A stretch of 64,000 bases of DNA from a virus: the IMG/VR virus record IMGVR_UViG_3300017987_000009, positions 1 to 64,000 of that record, one strand, 5' to 3'. A program made the position numbers and the translations under genes. This document shows, piece by piece, positions 33,296 to 40,221 of this stretch. The notes beneath the pieces were generated by a model. The model was given only the letters and a program-made list of their open reading frames with translations, had not been told where the DNA came from and searched no databases. Positions within the stretch are counted from its first letter, which is position 1. Each line of letters begins with the position of its first letter.

Positions 33296-33568
33296 GTGAA
33301 ACGACCTGACTTCAGCGCGCTGCGTGGCCTGCTCGACCGCGTCCTCGAGAGGTGGGACAAGGCGAAGGCGGAGCGCCGCAAGAAGGAGGAGCTGAGGCGT
33401 CGCGCGGACGAGATCCTCGCCAAGCACGAGGCGGCGCTGAGAGCCGGGGTCCTGGGCGCGCGCGACCGGCTGGAGCTGGCGGACATCATGCGGGTCAAGG
33501 ACGTCGACGAGCGGCGGCGCAGGCTGGTCGAGTTCGACGAGCGCGGGCGCCGCCCCCGTCCGAGGTGA
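33296..33568 (+). CDS. Basic coiled-coil protein in the lysis region
   Basis: GTG 33296 with GAGGAGAGG five bases upstream gives 90 residues. The product is highly charged and helical (DKAKAERRKKEELRRRADEI), ending with a Pro/Arg tail. There is no membrane segment. It may be a small regulator or a spanin-like accessory; the sequence alone does not say. Confidence 0.5.
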   Translation: MKRPDFSALRGLLDRVLERWDKAKAERRKKEELRRRADEILAKHEAALRAGVLGARDRLELADIMRVKDVDERRRRLVEFDERGRRPRPR

Positions 33569-33587
33569 CAAGTCGGGAGGTGTAGTT

Positions 33588-34100
33588 ATGTTGGGCACTA
33601 TGTCGCACGCGAAGAGGGCGGCCCTCGTTCTCCTGCTGTACGTGGTTGTGACAACGCTCGCCAGCTGGTCGATCCTGGCCATGTCGGCCCGGGCCCAGCC
33701 CGCCGCCGGCGGGGAGCCCGCGGCGGGAGTCGAGGCGGACGGCGGTTCTGCCGCGACGGAGGCGCCAGGCGGGCCCAGGACGCCCGCCGCCGGCGGAGGC
33801 GACGGACCGCTCGTCGTCGTCGCCCGCGGCGACACGGCGCCGTTTGGCGGCCTCCTGCTGCGCGACGAGAGGTACGCCGAGCTGAAGGACGCCGAGCTGC
33901 TGGTGAACGACGCCGAGTTCCGGGCGCGGCAAGCGGCCAGGGCGCAGGCGGACCTCGAGAAGGTCCTGAGCGCGTGCCTCCAGGTGGAGGAGGAGTCGTT
34001 CTTCGGACCGAGCTTCTGGATCGGGACCGCGGTCGGGGTCGTGGCCGCGGTCGCCGTCGGCTGGCTCGGCTTCAAGATCCTCGACGACGAAGGAGGCTAA
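33588..34100 (+). CDS. Two-membrane-segment protein, candidate holin/spanin
   Basis: This 170-residue protein has an N-terminal hydrophobic segment (residues ~11-31, ALVLLLYVVVTTLASWSILA), a Pro/Ala/Gly-rich stretch, and a PFGGLLLRDERYAELKDAEL region with a following coiled coil. A second membrane segment lies at ~146-165 (FWIGTAVGVVAAVAVGWLGF). The 'PF.G.LL' plus coiled coil plus C-terminal helix arrangement is common in phage lysis cassettes. It probably supports lysis with the neighbouring amidase. Holin versus spanin cannot be decided. Confidence 0.55.
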   Translation: MLGTMSHAKRAALVLLLYVVVTTLASWSILAMSARAQPAAGGEPAAGVEADGGSAATEAPGGPRTPAAGGGDGPLVVVARGDTAPFGGLLLRDERYAELKDAELLVNDAEFRARQAARAQADLEKVLSACLQVEEESFFGPSFWIGTAVGVVAAVAVGWLGFKILDDEGG

Positions 34101-34103
34101 CCG

Positions 34104-34595
34104 ATGCCCGCGCACGACTCGCAGTACCCGGACGAGCACAAGCCGCGGTCGTTCCGCGTGGACCCGTCCGGCATCTCCATGAACTGGCGGTACACGTCGG
34201 TGGCCGTCGGGGCGATCTTCGCCGCGTTCGCCGGGACCGGCGGCTACGCCTCCTTCCGGCTGGTGACCGAGGCGCAAGTGAACCAGAAGATCGTCGCCAG
34301 CGAGAGCAGGACCACCAGGGAGGTCAAGGCGGTGGACGACAAGGTCGAGGTGCTCAAGACCGAGATCAGCGGGCCCGCCGGGCTGAAGGCGACGATCGGC
34401 GACCTGCAGCACGTCCAGCACAGCGACATCGCGATCCGCGAGGCAAGGCGCGTGGTCGACGAGGAGGTCGCGTGCCGGCGCAACGACGACGAGTGCCAGG
34501 AGCGGAAGGACTACCAGCGGGAGCGGCTGCGCCGGACGAACATGGAGCGGCTGAAGAACAAGCGGGAGCCGTGCGCCTCGCTCGTATGCGACTGA
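34104..34595 (+). CDS. Single-pass membrane protein with coiled coil
   Basis: This 163-residue protein has a hydrophobic segment near residues 30-55 (YTSVAVGAIFAAFAGTGGYA). A long charged coiled coil follows (KVEVLKTEISGPAGLKATIG), with cysteines near the end (VACRRNDDEC and PCASLVC). It starts 3 nt after the preceding membrane protein's stop, so it belongs to the same operon. An outer spanin or lysis regulator role is possible; no lipobox is evident. Confidence 0.5.
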   Translation: MPAHDSQYPDEHKPRSFRVDPSGISMNWRYTSVAVGAIFAAFAGTGGYASFRLVTEAQVNQKIVASESRTTREVKAVDDKVEVLKTEISGPAGLKATIGDLQHVQHSDIAIREARRVVDEEVACRRNDDECQERKDYQRERLRRTNMERLKNKREPCASLVCD

Positions 34596-34628
34596 GCGCG
34601 GGGAACCGGGTGTCCTGACGCCGGAGTT

Positions 34629-34645
34629 CCGGGTACAATACCCGG
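34629..34645 (+). promoter_or_regulatory. Inverted repeat with -10-like core just before the helicase start
   Basis: CCGGGT-ACAAT-ACCCGG is a perfect 6-bp inverted repeat ending 3 nt before ATG 34649. The sequence TACAAT within it matches the -10 of two other promoter candidates here. No good -35 is seen at the right distance, and no Shine-Dalgarno precedes the ATG. It could be an operator, or a -10 giving a leaderless message. Confidence 0.35.
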
Positions 34646-34648
34646 ACG

Positions 34649-37114
34649 ATGGCGACGCTGACAGTAGACAACAGGCACGCGTACGTGGAGGGCGCCCCGC
34701 TCCACGCGCAGCGCGCGATCGCGCGCGAGACCAGCTACCTGCAGGCCGGGTACAAGCACACCGCCGGGTTCAAGACGAAGCGGTGGGACGGCAAGCGGAA
34801 GCTGGCGTCGATGCTGAAGGACGGGCGAATCAAGGTCCCGGCCGGGCTGGCGCAGGCGGTGGCCGACACGCTGTGCGACGAGGGCGTGCCCGTGCGGACG
34901 GTCGACGAGCGCCGCCGCCAGGAGCGCAGCGTGGCCTACGGCTGGGACCCGGGGTGCTCGCTGCGCCCGTACCAGGAGCGGGCGGTCGCGCTCGCGACGA
35001 CGCCGCGCGGCACGCTCGGCCTGGTCGGCCGCGGGATCCTGAAGCTGCCGCCGCGCAGTGGCAAGACGCTGGTCACCGCCGCCATCGTCCGCGAGCTGGG
35101 CGCCCGCGCGCTGTTCATCGTCCCGTCAAAGTACCTGCTGCACCAGGCGAGGGCCGCCATCGGCGACGCGCTCCAGGCCGAGGTGGGGCAGGCGGGCGAC
35201 GGCGAGTGGGAGCCGCGCGACGTGACGGTCGCGACGGTACAGACGCTGTGCAGCCGGCGCGGGAAGAACACCAAGAGGGAGCCGGCCGCGCCGGAGTACA
35301 CCGAGCTGCTCGCTCGCTCCGACCTGGTCGTGTTCGACGAGTGCTTCCCGGCGGGGACCATAGTCGGCGACAAGCGAATCGAAAAGATCCGAATCGGGGA
35401 CGAAGTCCCGTCCTTCGACGAAGGTAGCCGACGAGCAGTGAGCGGGCGGGTCGTACGCCTGTTCAAGAAGCGGTGCGTCGAGTTGGTCAGGGTTCGTTTT
35501 ATCTGCGGGAGGTCGCTGGTCTGCACTCCTAACCACCCCTTGTACTCGTCGCGCGGGTGGGTCCGCGCCGACAGCTTGACTGAAGGATCGGAGGTGCTGC
35601 GTGTCGATGACAACGATGGCGTGCACCGGCTGCGGACAGCCGGTGATCAAGACCAGAAAGAGACCGACCGCCTATTGCGAAGCGTGCCAGGCGGCGCGGC
35701 GATTGGCCCGGCGAAAGAAGGTCCAAACCGAGTGCGCCTGGTGCGGGGCGCAGATCCAGTTGAGCGGGCGCCTCGGTCTGCAAGCGGCGAATCGGGGACG
35801 GGGGTACTGCTCGAAACAGTGCAAAAAGAAGTGGATGAAGCGGCGCTGGTCGGAAACGATGGCGGCGACGAACCGGAAGCACGCGTCAGCTCGGATGAAG
35901 AAGAACAACCCGTCAAGGAGACCGGATGTGCGAGCGAAGATATCGCGAACGCTGCGACTCATCGGACACCGTCCGCCGTGGACCGGCGGCAAGGGGCGAG
36001 GGACGACACGACCGCAGCGAGCGCTTCTAGCGGCGCTAACGAGAATCCAAGACGGGTGGACGGCCGAGCTGCCGATCGGCGTCAGAGGAGTCTCGGGGCT
36101 ACCGAGGTGCGTCTACGTGGACCTGGCGCACGAGGCGAGCAAGACGGCGGTGGAGGTGGACGGCGGAAGCCACTGCACGCTCAAAGCTCAAGCGTCGGAC
36201 CGGAAAAAGGAGCGGTTCTTAGCTGGTCGCGGGTGGACCGTGTTGAGGTTCTCGAACCGGGAAGTGACGGAAGGTTTGGAGGCGTGTGTCCGGACGGTCA
36301 CGTCTACAACCTCGAAGTCGACCGGTTCCACACGTACACGGCCGACGGCTTCGTAGTCCACAACTGCCACCACCTCTCGTCCGACGAGTGGCGCAAGGTC
36401 GTGCGCGAGAGCGACGCGCCGTACAAGATCGGGCTGAGCGCGACCGCGTTCGTCGACCGCGAGGAGGAGGCGGAGCTTGGCGTGATCTGGCTGCGCGCCT
36501 GCACGGGCGAGGTCCTGGTCGACCTGTCGTGCAGCGACCTGATCAGGCAGGGCTACCTCGTCCGCCCGGAGATCCGCGTCCACGCGATCCGCGAGCCCGA
36601 CCTCCGGCGGCGCGGCTGGAGCACGAAGCTGCACCGCGACGCGATCTACAGGAACGAGCACCGCAACCGGAAGATCGCCGAGCTCGCGTGCGGGCACGCG
36701 GCCGCCGGCCGGCGGACCGTCGTCGTCACCAGCAGGCTCGAGCAGGTCGGCGCCATCACGCGCTTGCTTGGACAGACGCGTGTCCGCTTTGCGCGCGTGG
36801 TCGGGCAGACGCCTCAGTCGACACGCGACCGACAGGTCTCGCGCCTGCGGCGCGGCGAGCTCGACGCGCTCGTCGGCACTGTGCTGGACGAGGGCGTCGA
36901 CATCCCCGAGGTCGACGCGGTGGTCAACGCCGAGGGCGGCGCCGACGACAAGACCACGTACCAGCGCCTGCGCTGCCTGACGCCGCACCCAGGCAAGGCG
37001 CGCGCGTACGTCGACGACTTCGTCGACCTGACGCACCCGTACTTCGCGGCGCACTCGCTCAAGCGGCTGGCCGTGTACCGGTCCGAGCCCGAGTTCCGCG
37101 TCGCGGTCCGCTGA
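34649..37114 (+). CDS. SF2 DNA helicase (UvsW-like) interrupted by an intein
   Basis: The precursor is 821 residues; removing the intein (residues 232-572) leaves a 480-residue helicase. Motifs: SLRPYQERAV, Walker A PPRSGKT (~133-139), motif II split by the intein (VVFDE|C...N|CHHLSSDEW), motif III-like IGLSAT, and C-terminal helicase motifs (DEGVDIPEVDAVVNAEGG, then YQRLRCLTPHPGKARAYVDD). An N-terminal region of ~85 residues resembles the UvsW DNA-binding part. In T4-like phages UvsW resolves branched DNA and R-loops and switches origin- to recombination-dependent replication. Activity requires splicing because the insertion sits inside the DECH box. No Shine-Dalgarno precedes the ATG. Confidence 0.85.
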   Translation: MATLTVDNRHAYVEGAPLHAQRAIARETSYLQAGYKHTAGFKTKRWDGKRKLASMLKDGRIKVPAGLAQAVADTLCDEGVPVRTVDERRRQERSVAYGWDPGCSLRPYQERAVALATTPRGTLGLVGRGILKLPPRSGKTLVTAAIVRELGARALFIVPSKYLLHQARAAIGDALQAEVGQAGDGEWEPRDVTVATVQTLCSRRGKNTKREPAAPEYTELLARSDLVVFDECFPAGTIVGDKRIEKIRIGDEVPSFDEGSRRAVSGRVVRLFKKRCVELVRVRFICGRSLVCTPNHPLYSSRGWVRADSLTEGSEVLRVDDNDGVHRLRTAGDQDQKETDRLLRSVPGGAAIGPAKEGPNRVRLVRGADPVERAPRSASGESGTGVLLETVQKEVDEAALVGNDGGDEPEARVSSDEEEQPVKETGCASEDIANAATHRTPSAVDRRQGARDDTTAASASSGANENPRRVDGRAADRRQRSLGATEVRLRGPGARGEQDGGGGGRRKPLHAQSSSVGPEKGAVLSWSRVDRVEVLEPGSDGRFGGVCPDGHVYNLEVDRFHTYTADGFVVHNCHHLSSDEWRKVVRESDAPYKIGLSATAFVDREEEAELGVIWLRACTGEVLVDLSCSDLIRQGYLVRPEIRVHAIREPDLRRRGWSTKLHRDAIYRNEHRNRKIAELACGHAAAGRRTVVVTSRLEQVGAITRLLGQTRVRFARVVGQTPQSTRDRQVSRLRRGELDALVGTVLDEGVDIPEVDAVVNAEGGADDKTTYQRLRCLTPHPGKARAYVDDFVDLTHPYFAAHSLKRLAVYRSEPEFRVAVR
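35342..36364 (+). mobile_element. Intein in the helicase DECH box
   Basis: The intein is 341 residues. Its first residue is Cys232 (CFPAGTIVG, block A, then RIEKIRIGDEVPSF). Block B has T293-x-x-H296 in SLVCTPNHPLYSS, followed by GWVRADSLTEGSEVL. The end is HVYNLEVDRFHTYTADGFVV-H-N (blocks F/G), and the next extein residue is Cys. All nucleophiles needed for self-splicing are present. The central ~200 residues have no endonuclease motif in this frame and look like shadow sequence, because a homing endonuclease gene overlaps them in another frame (35601-36356). It may move by homing into intein-free helicase alleles. Confidence 0.85.
35601..36356 (+). CDS. Vsr-like homing endonuclease nested out of frame inside the intein
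   Basis: GTG 35601 is preceded by GGAGG six bases upstream and gives 251 residues in the +1 frame relative to the helicase. Order of parts: two zinc knuckles (ACTGCGQP...YCEAC and CAWCGAQI...YCSKQCKKKW), a NUMOD3-like DNA-binding segment (ARMKKNNPSRRPDVRAKISR), then a Vsr/PD-(D/E)XK-type nuclease: CVYVDLAHEASKTAVEVDGG, SH, DRKKERFLAGRGWTVLRFSN and EV. The last ~20 residues are only the other-frame reading of intein block F. Similar endonucleases occur as free-standing genes in phages. Here the nuclease shares its DNA with the intein linker, so both frames must stay open. Confidence 0.85.
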   Translation: MSMTTMACTGCGQPVIKTRKRPTAYCEACQAARRLARRKKVQTECAWCGAQIQLSGRLGLQAANRGRGYCSKQCKKKWMKRRWSETMAATNRKHASARMKKNNPSRRPDVRAKISRTLRLIGHRPPWTGGKGRGTTRPQRALLAALTRIQDGWTAELPIGVRGVSGLPRCVYVDLAHEASKTAVEVDGGSHCTLKAQASDRKKERFLAGRGWTVLRFSNREVTEGLEACVRTVTSTTSKSTGSTRTRPTAS

Positions 37115-37123
37115 GCTTTCCTG

Positions 37124-37153
37124 TTTACTCCGGCCGGCCGGCGGCGGTATTAT
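37124..37153 (+). promoter_or_regulatory. Sigma70-like promoter P1 before the replication genes
   Basis: TTTACT (37124-37129), 18-bp spacer, TATTAT (37148-37153) lie just after the helicase stop. The hexamers match consensus at 4 and 5 positions, and the AT-rich hexamers stand out in a GC-rich genome. Confidence 0.6.
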
Positions 37154-37170
37154 ACCGGCTCGCGCGCTGT

Positions 37171-37199
37171 TTGGAGAAGAACGGGAACGTGCCTACAAT
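37171..37199 (+). promoter_or_regulatory. Sigma70-like promoter P2 before the replication genes
   Basis: TTGGAG (37171-37176), 17-bp spacer, TACAAT (37194-37199). The same -35 hexamer with the same spacing occurs at 59500 before the AdoMet decarboxylase gene. Transcription would start near 37206, right before a long hairpin. Confidence 0.6.
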
Positions 37200-37208
37200 C
37201 AAACTACC

Positions 37209-37287
37209 CCCGCCCCTCGCGGCAGTTAGACCGGTTCCGGTTGGTCCCGGGTCCCGTTCTTCGGCTGCGCGCGAAGCGAGGGGCGGG
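37209..37287 (+). ncRNA. Candidate structured leader RNA
   Basis: CCCGCCCCTCGC (37209-37220) pairs perfectly over 12 bp with GCGAGGGGCGGG (37276-37287). GCAG/CTGC (37222-37225 and 37265-37268) extends the stem inside, and ACCGGTTCCGGT in the loop can form a small hairpin. The element starts where transcripts from P2 would start and ends 13 nt before the ribosome binding site of the gene at 37313. It may be a regulatory or stabilising 5' leader; no known riboswitch class is recognised. Confidence 0.5.
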
Positions 37288-37312
37288 CGGCTCCAACTCG
37301 AGGAGGTGGGAC

Positions 37313-37621
37313 GTGGCTAAGCGCAAGCGGCCGGACGAGTGGGTCCGGCTGGACGAGGCGTACGACGCGCTGACGCGAGAGGCGTACGCGGTGTGGGTCA
37401 GGATGATGCTGGTGCCGTCGTCGTCGCTGGAGGGCGCCGGCCTGGCTGGGCTCGCGCGGGTGTTCCGGTACAAGGAGCGCGGGTTCCGCGAGGTCCTGCG
37501 CGAGCTGCGCAACAAGGGGTACCTGCGAGTGGTCACCCCGCCGCGGCCGGGGCAGAAGGCGGCGATCGAGATCGTCAAGAAGCCGGTGCTGGTCGGCGCT
37601 GACAGGTTCGTCAGGTTCTAG
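37313..37621 (+). CDS. Winged-helix replication-region protein
   Basis: GTG 37313 with AGGAGG upstream gives 102 residues. The body is a winged helix-turn-helix: DEAYDALTREAYAVWVRMML, LARVFRYKERGFREVLRELR, NKGYLRVVTPPRPGQKAAIE. The same type of domain is found in phage replication initiators and DnaD-like proteins. As first gene after two promoters and directly upstream of a second initiator-like gene, it is probably a replication regulator or initiator partner. Confidence 0.6.
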   Translation: MAKRKRPDEWVRLDEAYDALTREAYAVWVRMMLVPSSSLEGAGLAGLARVFRYKERGFREVLRELRNKGYLRVVTPPRPGQKAAIEIVKKPVLVGADRFVRF

Positions 37622-37630
37622 GAGGGCGGC

Positions 37631-38932
37631 GTGCGCGAGAGGCAGTCGAGGAAGTACCGGAAAGTCAGCGCGCGGCTGTGGAACGACCCGAGGTTCAGGT
37701 CGCTATCGCTGCCCGGACCGAGCGGGCAGTTCCTCTACTGGTTCCTGCGGACGGGGCCGCAGGCGAGCATCGTGCCGGGCCTGTTCGAGGCGCGGGCGCC
37801 GGGCTTGGCGGATCGGCTCGGCTGGAGCGTCGACGACTTCAAGCGGGAGTTCAAGTCGCTGTCGTCGACGTCGCCGCCGCTGGCGCTCGCCGACTGGGAC
37901 GCGGGGCTCGTGTGGATCCCCGACGCCGTCGACGACGACCGGCCGCAGTCTGTCAACACAGTCAAGTCGTGGCAGAACTCGTGGGACGAGCTGCCCGACT
38001 GCGAGCTGAAACTTGAAGCGTATCAAGCACTTAGAAATTGCATGTCACATGCCATGTCACATGCTTTTGCAGAAGCATGTCGCCGACCATGTAACACTCA
38101 GACACAGACACAGACACAGACGCAGACACAGACGCAGACACACCGCGCTATGCGCGGTGACGCGCGTACGCGCGAGGCGCAGGCGCAAGCGCGTGAGGAG
38201 AAACCTCGGCAGGCCGGCGTCGACCACTCCCGCCTGCGAGAGGCGCTCGTCGCCGCGAAGGGGAAGAAGTCGACCGGCCGGCCGGCGCCCGTCGACGATA
38301 GCCCGTCAAACCCCGAGCTGTTCGGCCTGCGGTTCAAGGATCGATCCAAGCTGATCCGGTTCCTGGAGTCCGAATACGCGAAGGGCGCGGACCTGCGGCG
38401 GCAGAGAACGCTGCTCGCGAAGATCGAGGACGAAGTCGTCCGCGTGTACCGCGCCGCGAGGTGGCGCGCGACGGGCAACGACTACGTGAAGCTCGGCGAG
38501 GCCGGGCGGAAGGCGGCGCGCGCGATCGGAGTAGCGTGCGTCGGGCACGGCCTGGCGCCCGAGCAGGTGGTCGCGTACTGGCAGGACCCGGAGAACAACT
38601 TCACCAACATGGCGTTCCCGTCGCTCTCGTTCATGGGCGGCGAGAAGAACATCGAGCGGGCGGCGGCGGCGCTCAAGCCGGCGAGGGCCGGGCGGTCGAC
38701 GGCGGCGAGGCGCGGGCACAGCTACGACGACGGCGGCGAGCTGCACCCGCGGCTGCGCGAGGCGCTGGTCGAGGCCGGCCTGCTCGAGGTCGCGCGGTCG
38801 ACGACGAACCGCGAGCTGATGACGGTGCAGAACGCGGCGCTCGCGGTCCTCGAGGGCCGCGACCCGGGGATGAGCCACTTCCTGCGCAGGCAGGCGGAGG
38901 CGGTCGTCCACCTGTTCAAGGAGGGAGGCTGA
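37631..38932 (+). CDS. Replication initiator-like protein carrying candidate origin
   Basis: This 433-residue protein starts at GTG 37631 (GGAGGGCG upstream). The start SRKYRKVSARLWNDPRFRSL, GPSGQFLYWFLRTGP is typical of phage replication-initiation proteins related to DnaT/lambda O-type helicase recruiters. A central low-complexity stretch (residues ~156-171, alternating Thr-Gln) is encoded by a hexanucleotide repeat. Just before it lie CATGT repeats. The C-terminal half is helical and likely contacts helicase or loader. A DnaC-like loader and DnaB helicase are encoded 2-3 kb downstream. Origin sequences inside the initiator gene resemble the lambda arrangement. Confidence 0.6.
   Translation: MRERQSRKYRKVSARLWNDPRFRSLSLPGPSGQFLYWFLRTGPQASIVPGLFEARAPGLADRLGWSVDDFKREFKSLSSTSPPLALADWDAGLVWIPDAVDDDRPQSVNTVKSWQNSWDELPDCELKLEAYQALRNCMSHAMSHAFAEACRRPCNTQTQTQTQTQTQTQTHRAMRGDARTREAQAQAREEKPRQAGVDHSRLREALVAAKGKKSTGRPAPVDDSPSNPELFGLRFKDRSKLIRFLESEYAKGADLRRQRTLLAKIEDEVVRVYRAARWRATGNDYVKLGEAGRKAARAIGVACVGHGLAPEQVVAYWQDPENNFTNMAFPSLSFMGGEKNIERAAAALKPARAGRSTAARRGHSYDDGGELHPRLREALVEAGLLEVARSTTNRELMTVQNAALAVLEGRDPGMSHFLRRQAEAVVHLFKEGG
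38040..38174 (+). other. Candidate replication origin
   Basis: Within the initiator gene: palindrome GCATGTCACATGC (38040-38052), a second copy of CATGTCACATG (38053-38063), and further CATGT at 38076 and 38088, so starts are 12, 23 and 12 bp apart. A CAGACA-type repeat follows (~38099-38142), then CACCGCGC-TAT-GCGCGGTG (38141-38159) and CGCGCGTACGCGCG (38161-38174). The iteron part has only 27 GC in 60 bases (38041-38100), far below the genome average. Confidence 0.5.
38099..38142 (+). repeat. CAGACA/CAGACG hexanucleotide tandem repeat
   Basis: About seven units of CAGACA or CAGACG in tandem encode alternating Thr-Gln inside the initiator. Unit number could change by slippage without breaking the frame. 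Confidence 0.8.
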
Positions 38933-38933
38933 C

Positions 38934-39158
38934 GTGACGAGAGGCAACTACGACTGGCAGAGGCGAGCGACGGTGCGCGAGTTCCCGTCGTACGGGTCGC
39001 ACGGCGACGTGGAGTGCTTCAACTGCGGCGAGGCGACGGGAGGAGAGCCGCTCGACACCGAGTACCCGGACGGCGTCGGCAGGTTCCGGCAGACGTGCCC
39101 GGCGTGCGGCTACCACACGTACTACGACTTGAGGGACGGTCGGAAGGAGGAGGGCTGA
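38934..39158 (+). CDS. Small zinc-ribbon protein
   Basis: GTG 38934 with GGAGG upstream gives 74 residues. Two pairs, CFNCGEATGGEP and CPACGYHTYYD, form a likely zinc ribbon; the rest is charged. It directly follows the initiator gene. Small zinc-ribbon proteins of this type are common in phage early regions; function is unknown. Confidence 0.55.
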   Translation: MTRGNYDWQRRATVREFPSYGSHGDVECFNCGEATGGEPLDTEYPDGVGRFRQTCPACGYHTYYDLRDGRKEEG

Positions 39159-39234
39159 CGCGGCGAAGCGACGAGAGCGGCGGCAAGCCGAATAGGCAGG
39201 ACCGGGTAACGAAGAACAAGGAAAGGAGTGAGCA

Positions 39235-39441
39235 ATGACCTACGAGGAAGCGAAGGCGGCGTGTGACGATCGTTGCGGCATCTACCGCACGGCGACGAAG
39301 GTGATGTACTGGAAGCGGGCCGACACCGACCTGGACGGCCGCGTGTCGTCGGGCGACAAGGCCGAGACGGACTGGTGCGTCTACGACCCGCGGTCCGACG
39401 AGAACACGGACATCGGGTTGACGCCCGAAGAGGAGAGCTAG
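39235..39441 (+). CDS. Hypothetical 68-residue protein
   Basis: ATG 39235 is preceded by GGAAAGGAG. The product is acidic with three cysteines (ACDDRCGIYR and later DWCVYDP) and an EF-hand-like DTDLDGRVSSGDKAETD loop of the DxDxDG type. Calcium binding is possible from this loop alone, which resembles dockerin/EF-hand loops, but one loop may be chance. It is translationally coupled to the next small gene. Confidence 0.5.
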   Translation: MTYEEAKAACDDRCGIYRTATKVMYWKRADTDLDGRVSSGDKAETDWCVYDPRSDENTDIGLTPEEES

Positions 39442-39548
39442 TGGCGAACAGGTACATCACGACGGAGAAGGAACTCAGGGATGACCTCACCAACCTCCGC
39501 GCCTCGCACGAGGCGGCGGCGCGGCGGGCCGTGCTGCCCGGAGGATAG
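39441..39548 (+). CDS. 35-residue protein
   Basis: GTG 39441 overlaps the preceding stop by one base and has GAAGAGGAGAG upstream. The product is charged and helical (TTEKELRDDLTNLRASHEAA). The good ribosome binding site supports translation. Function is unknown. Confidence 0.4.
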   Translation: MANRYITTEKELRDDLTNLRASHEAAARRAVLPGG

Positions 39549-39552
39549 ATCG

Positions 39553-39810
39553 ATGAAAGAGAAGACCAGACGATTTTACCTGGACAACAGCGAGTTGCTG
39601 AGCGCAGCCGAGTGCCTGGAGAGCTACGCCCAGGCGCTCGACGACGATGGAGAGCCGGACGCCGCCGGGGTCGAACGCGACACAGCCGAGACCATGCGGC
39701 ACATCGCCTTCCAGGCGCAGGGAGGCAAGCCCGTTCGAAACGCGGCCGGGCTATTGTTGCCCACGATCGAGATCATGGTGCGCGCCACGGTGGAAGTGGA
39801 GGATGTGTAA
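39553..39810 (+). CDS. Hypothetical 85-residue protein
   Basis: ATG 39553 with GGAGGAT upstream was chosen over an open frame reaching further left. Acidic and helical (NSELLSAAECLESYAQALDD), with no recognised motif. The stop TAATG overlaps the next gene's start, showing coupling. Confidence 0.5.
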   Translation: MKEKTRRFYLDNSELLSAAECLESYAQALDDDGEPDAAGVERDTAETMRHIAFQAQGGKPVRNAAGLLLPTIEIMVRATVEVEDV

Positions 39811-40217
39811 TGCGTGGGAGCTATTTGAACGACCCGTGCCGCGAGCTGCGTACCGGCGAACCAGACGACGGACCAACCAGGCCGGCACCTGGAACGCGAC
39901 TATTGAGGCGGCGCGGTGACACCACCTGGTCGTCGTTGGTTATCGAGATCTGCACGGTGCAGCATCGAGGCGGTCTCGAGGTCGAGGAGGTCTATGCCTT
40001 GCACGAGTCGGGCTTGACGTTCAGCTGGTCCCCACTGTCGGGCTGGCCCGGGCGCTGGACGGTGCGGGTGATGGAGCCCGCCGAGCCGGTTGTCGGTAAC
40101 GGGCCGATGTCGGGCAAGACGCCGGTAGAGGCTCTGCGCGCCGCTGTCGAGAGGTACAGGTCTCCGGCCTGGTCGGCCGAGGTGAAGTTGTTGGAGAGGT
40201 TGGAACAAGGAGGATAG
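39810..40217 (+). CDS. Hypothetical 135-residue protein
   Basis: Starts at ATG 39810 in a TAATG overlap. The middle is β-rich (SSLVIEICTVQHRGGLEVEE), followed by a DUF-like phage ending GNGPMSGKTPVEALRAAVER, a pattern (G..P..AL..A..RY) often at the end of small phage proteins with a substrate-binding-like α/β fold. No function can be assigned. Confidence 0.5.
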   Translation: MRGSYLNDPCRELRTGEPDDGPTRPAPGTRLLRRRGDTTWSSLVIEICTVQHRGGLEVEEVYALHESGLTFSWSPLSGWPGRWTVRVMEPAEPVVGNGPMSGKTPVEALRAAVERYRSPAWSAEVKLLERLEQGG

Positions 40218-40221
40218 ACAG

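Noticed and set aside
37115-37312. Possible tRNA in the 198-bp gap before the replication genes
   Set aside because: The long stem does not give a cloverleaf, and no T-loop TTCRA or CCA end is placed correctly.
38099-38142. Tandem repeat considered as a CRISPR array
   Set aside because: Six-base units without spacers, inside a coding sequence; no cas genes.
38098-38478. Reverse frame ending in alternating Cys-Val
   Set aside because: Artefact of the CAGACA repeat read backwards.
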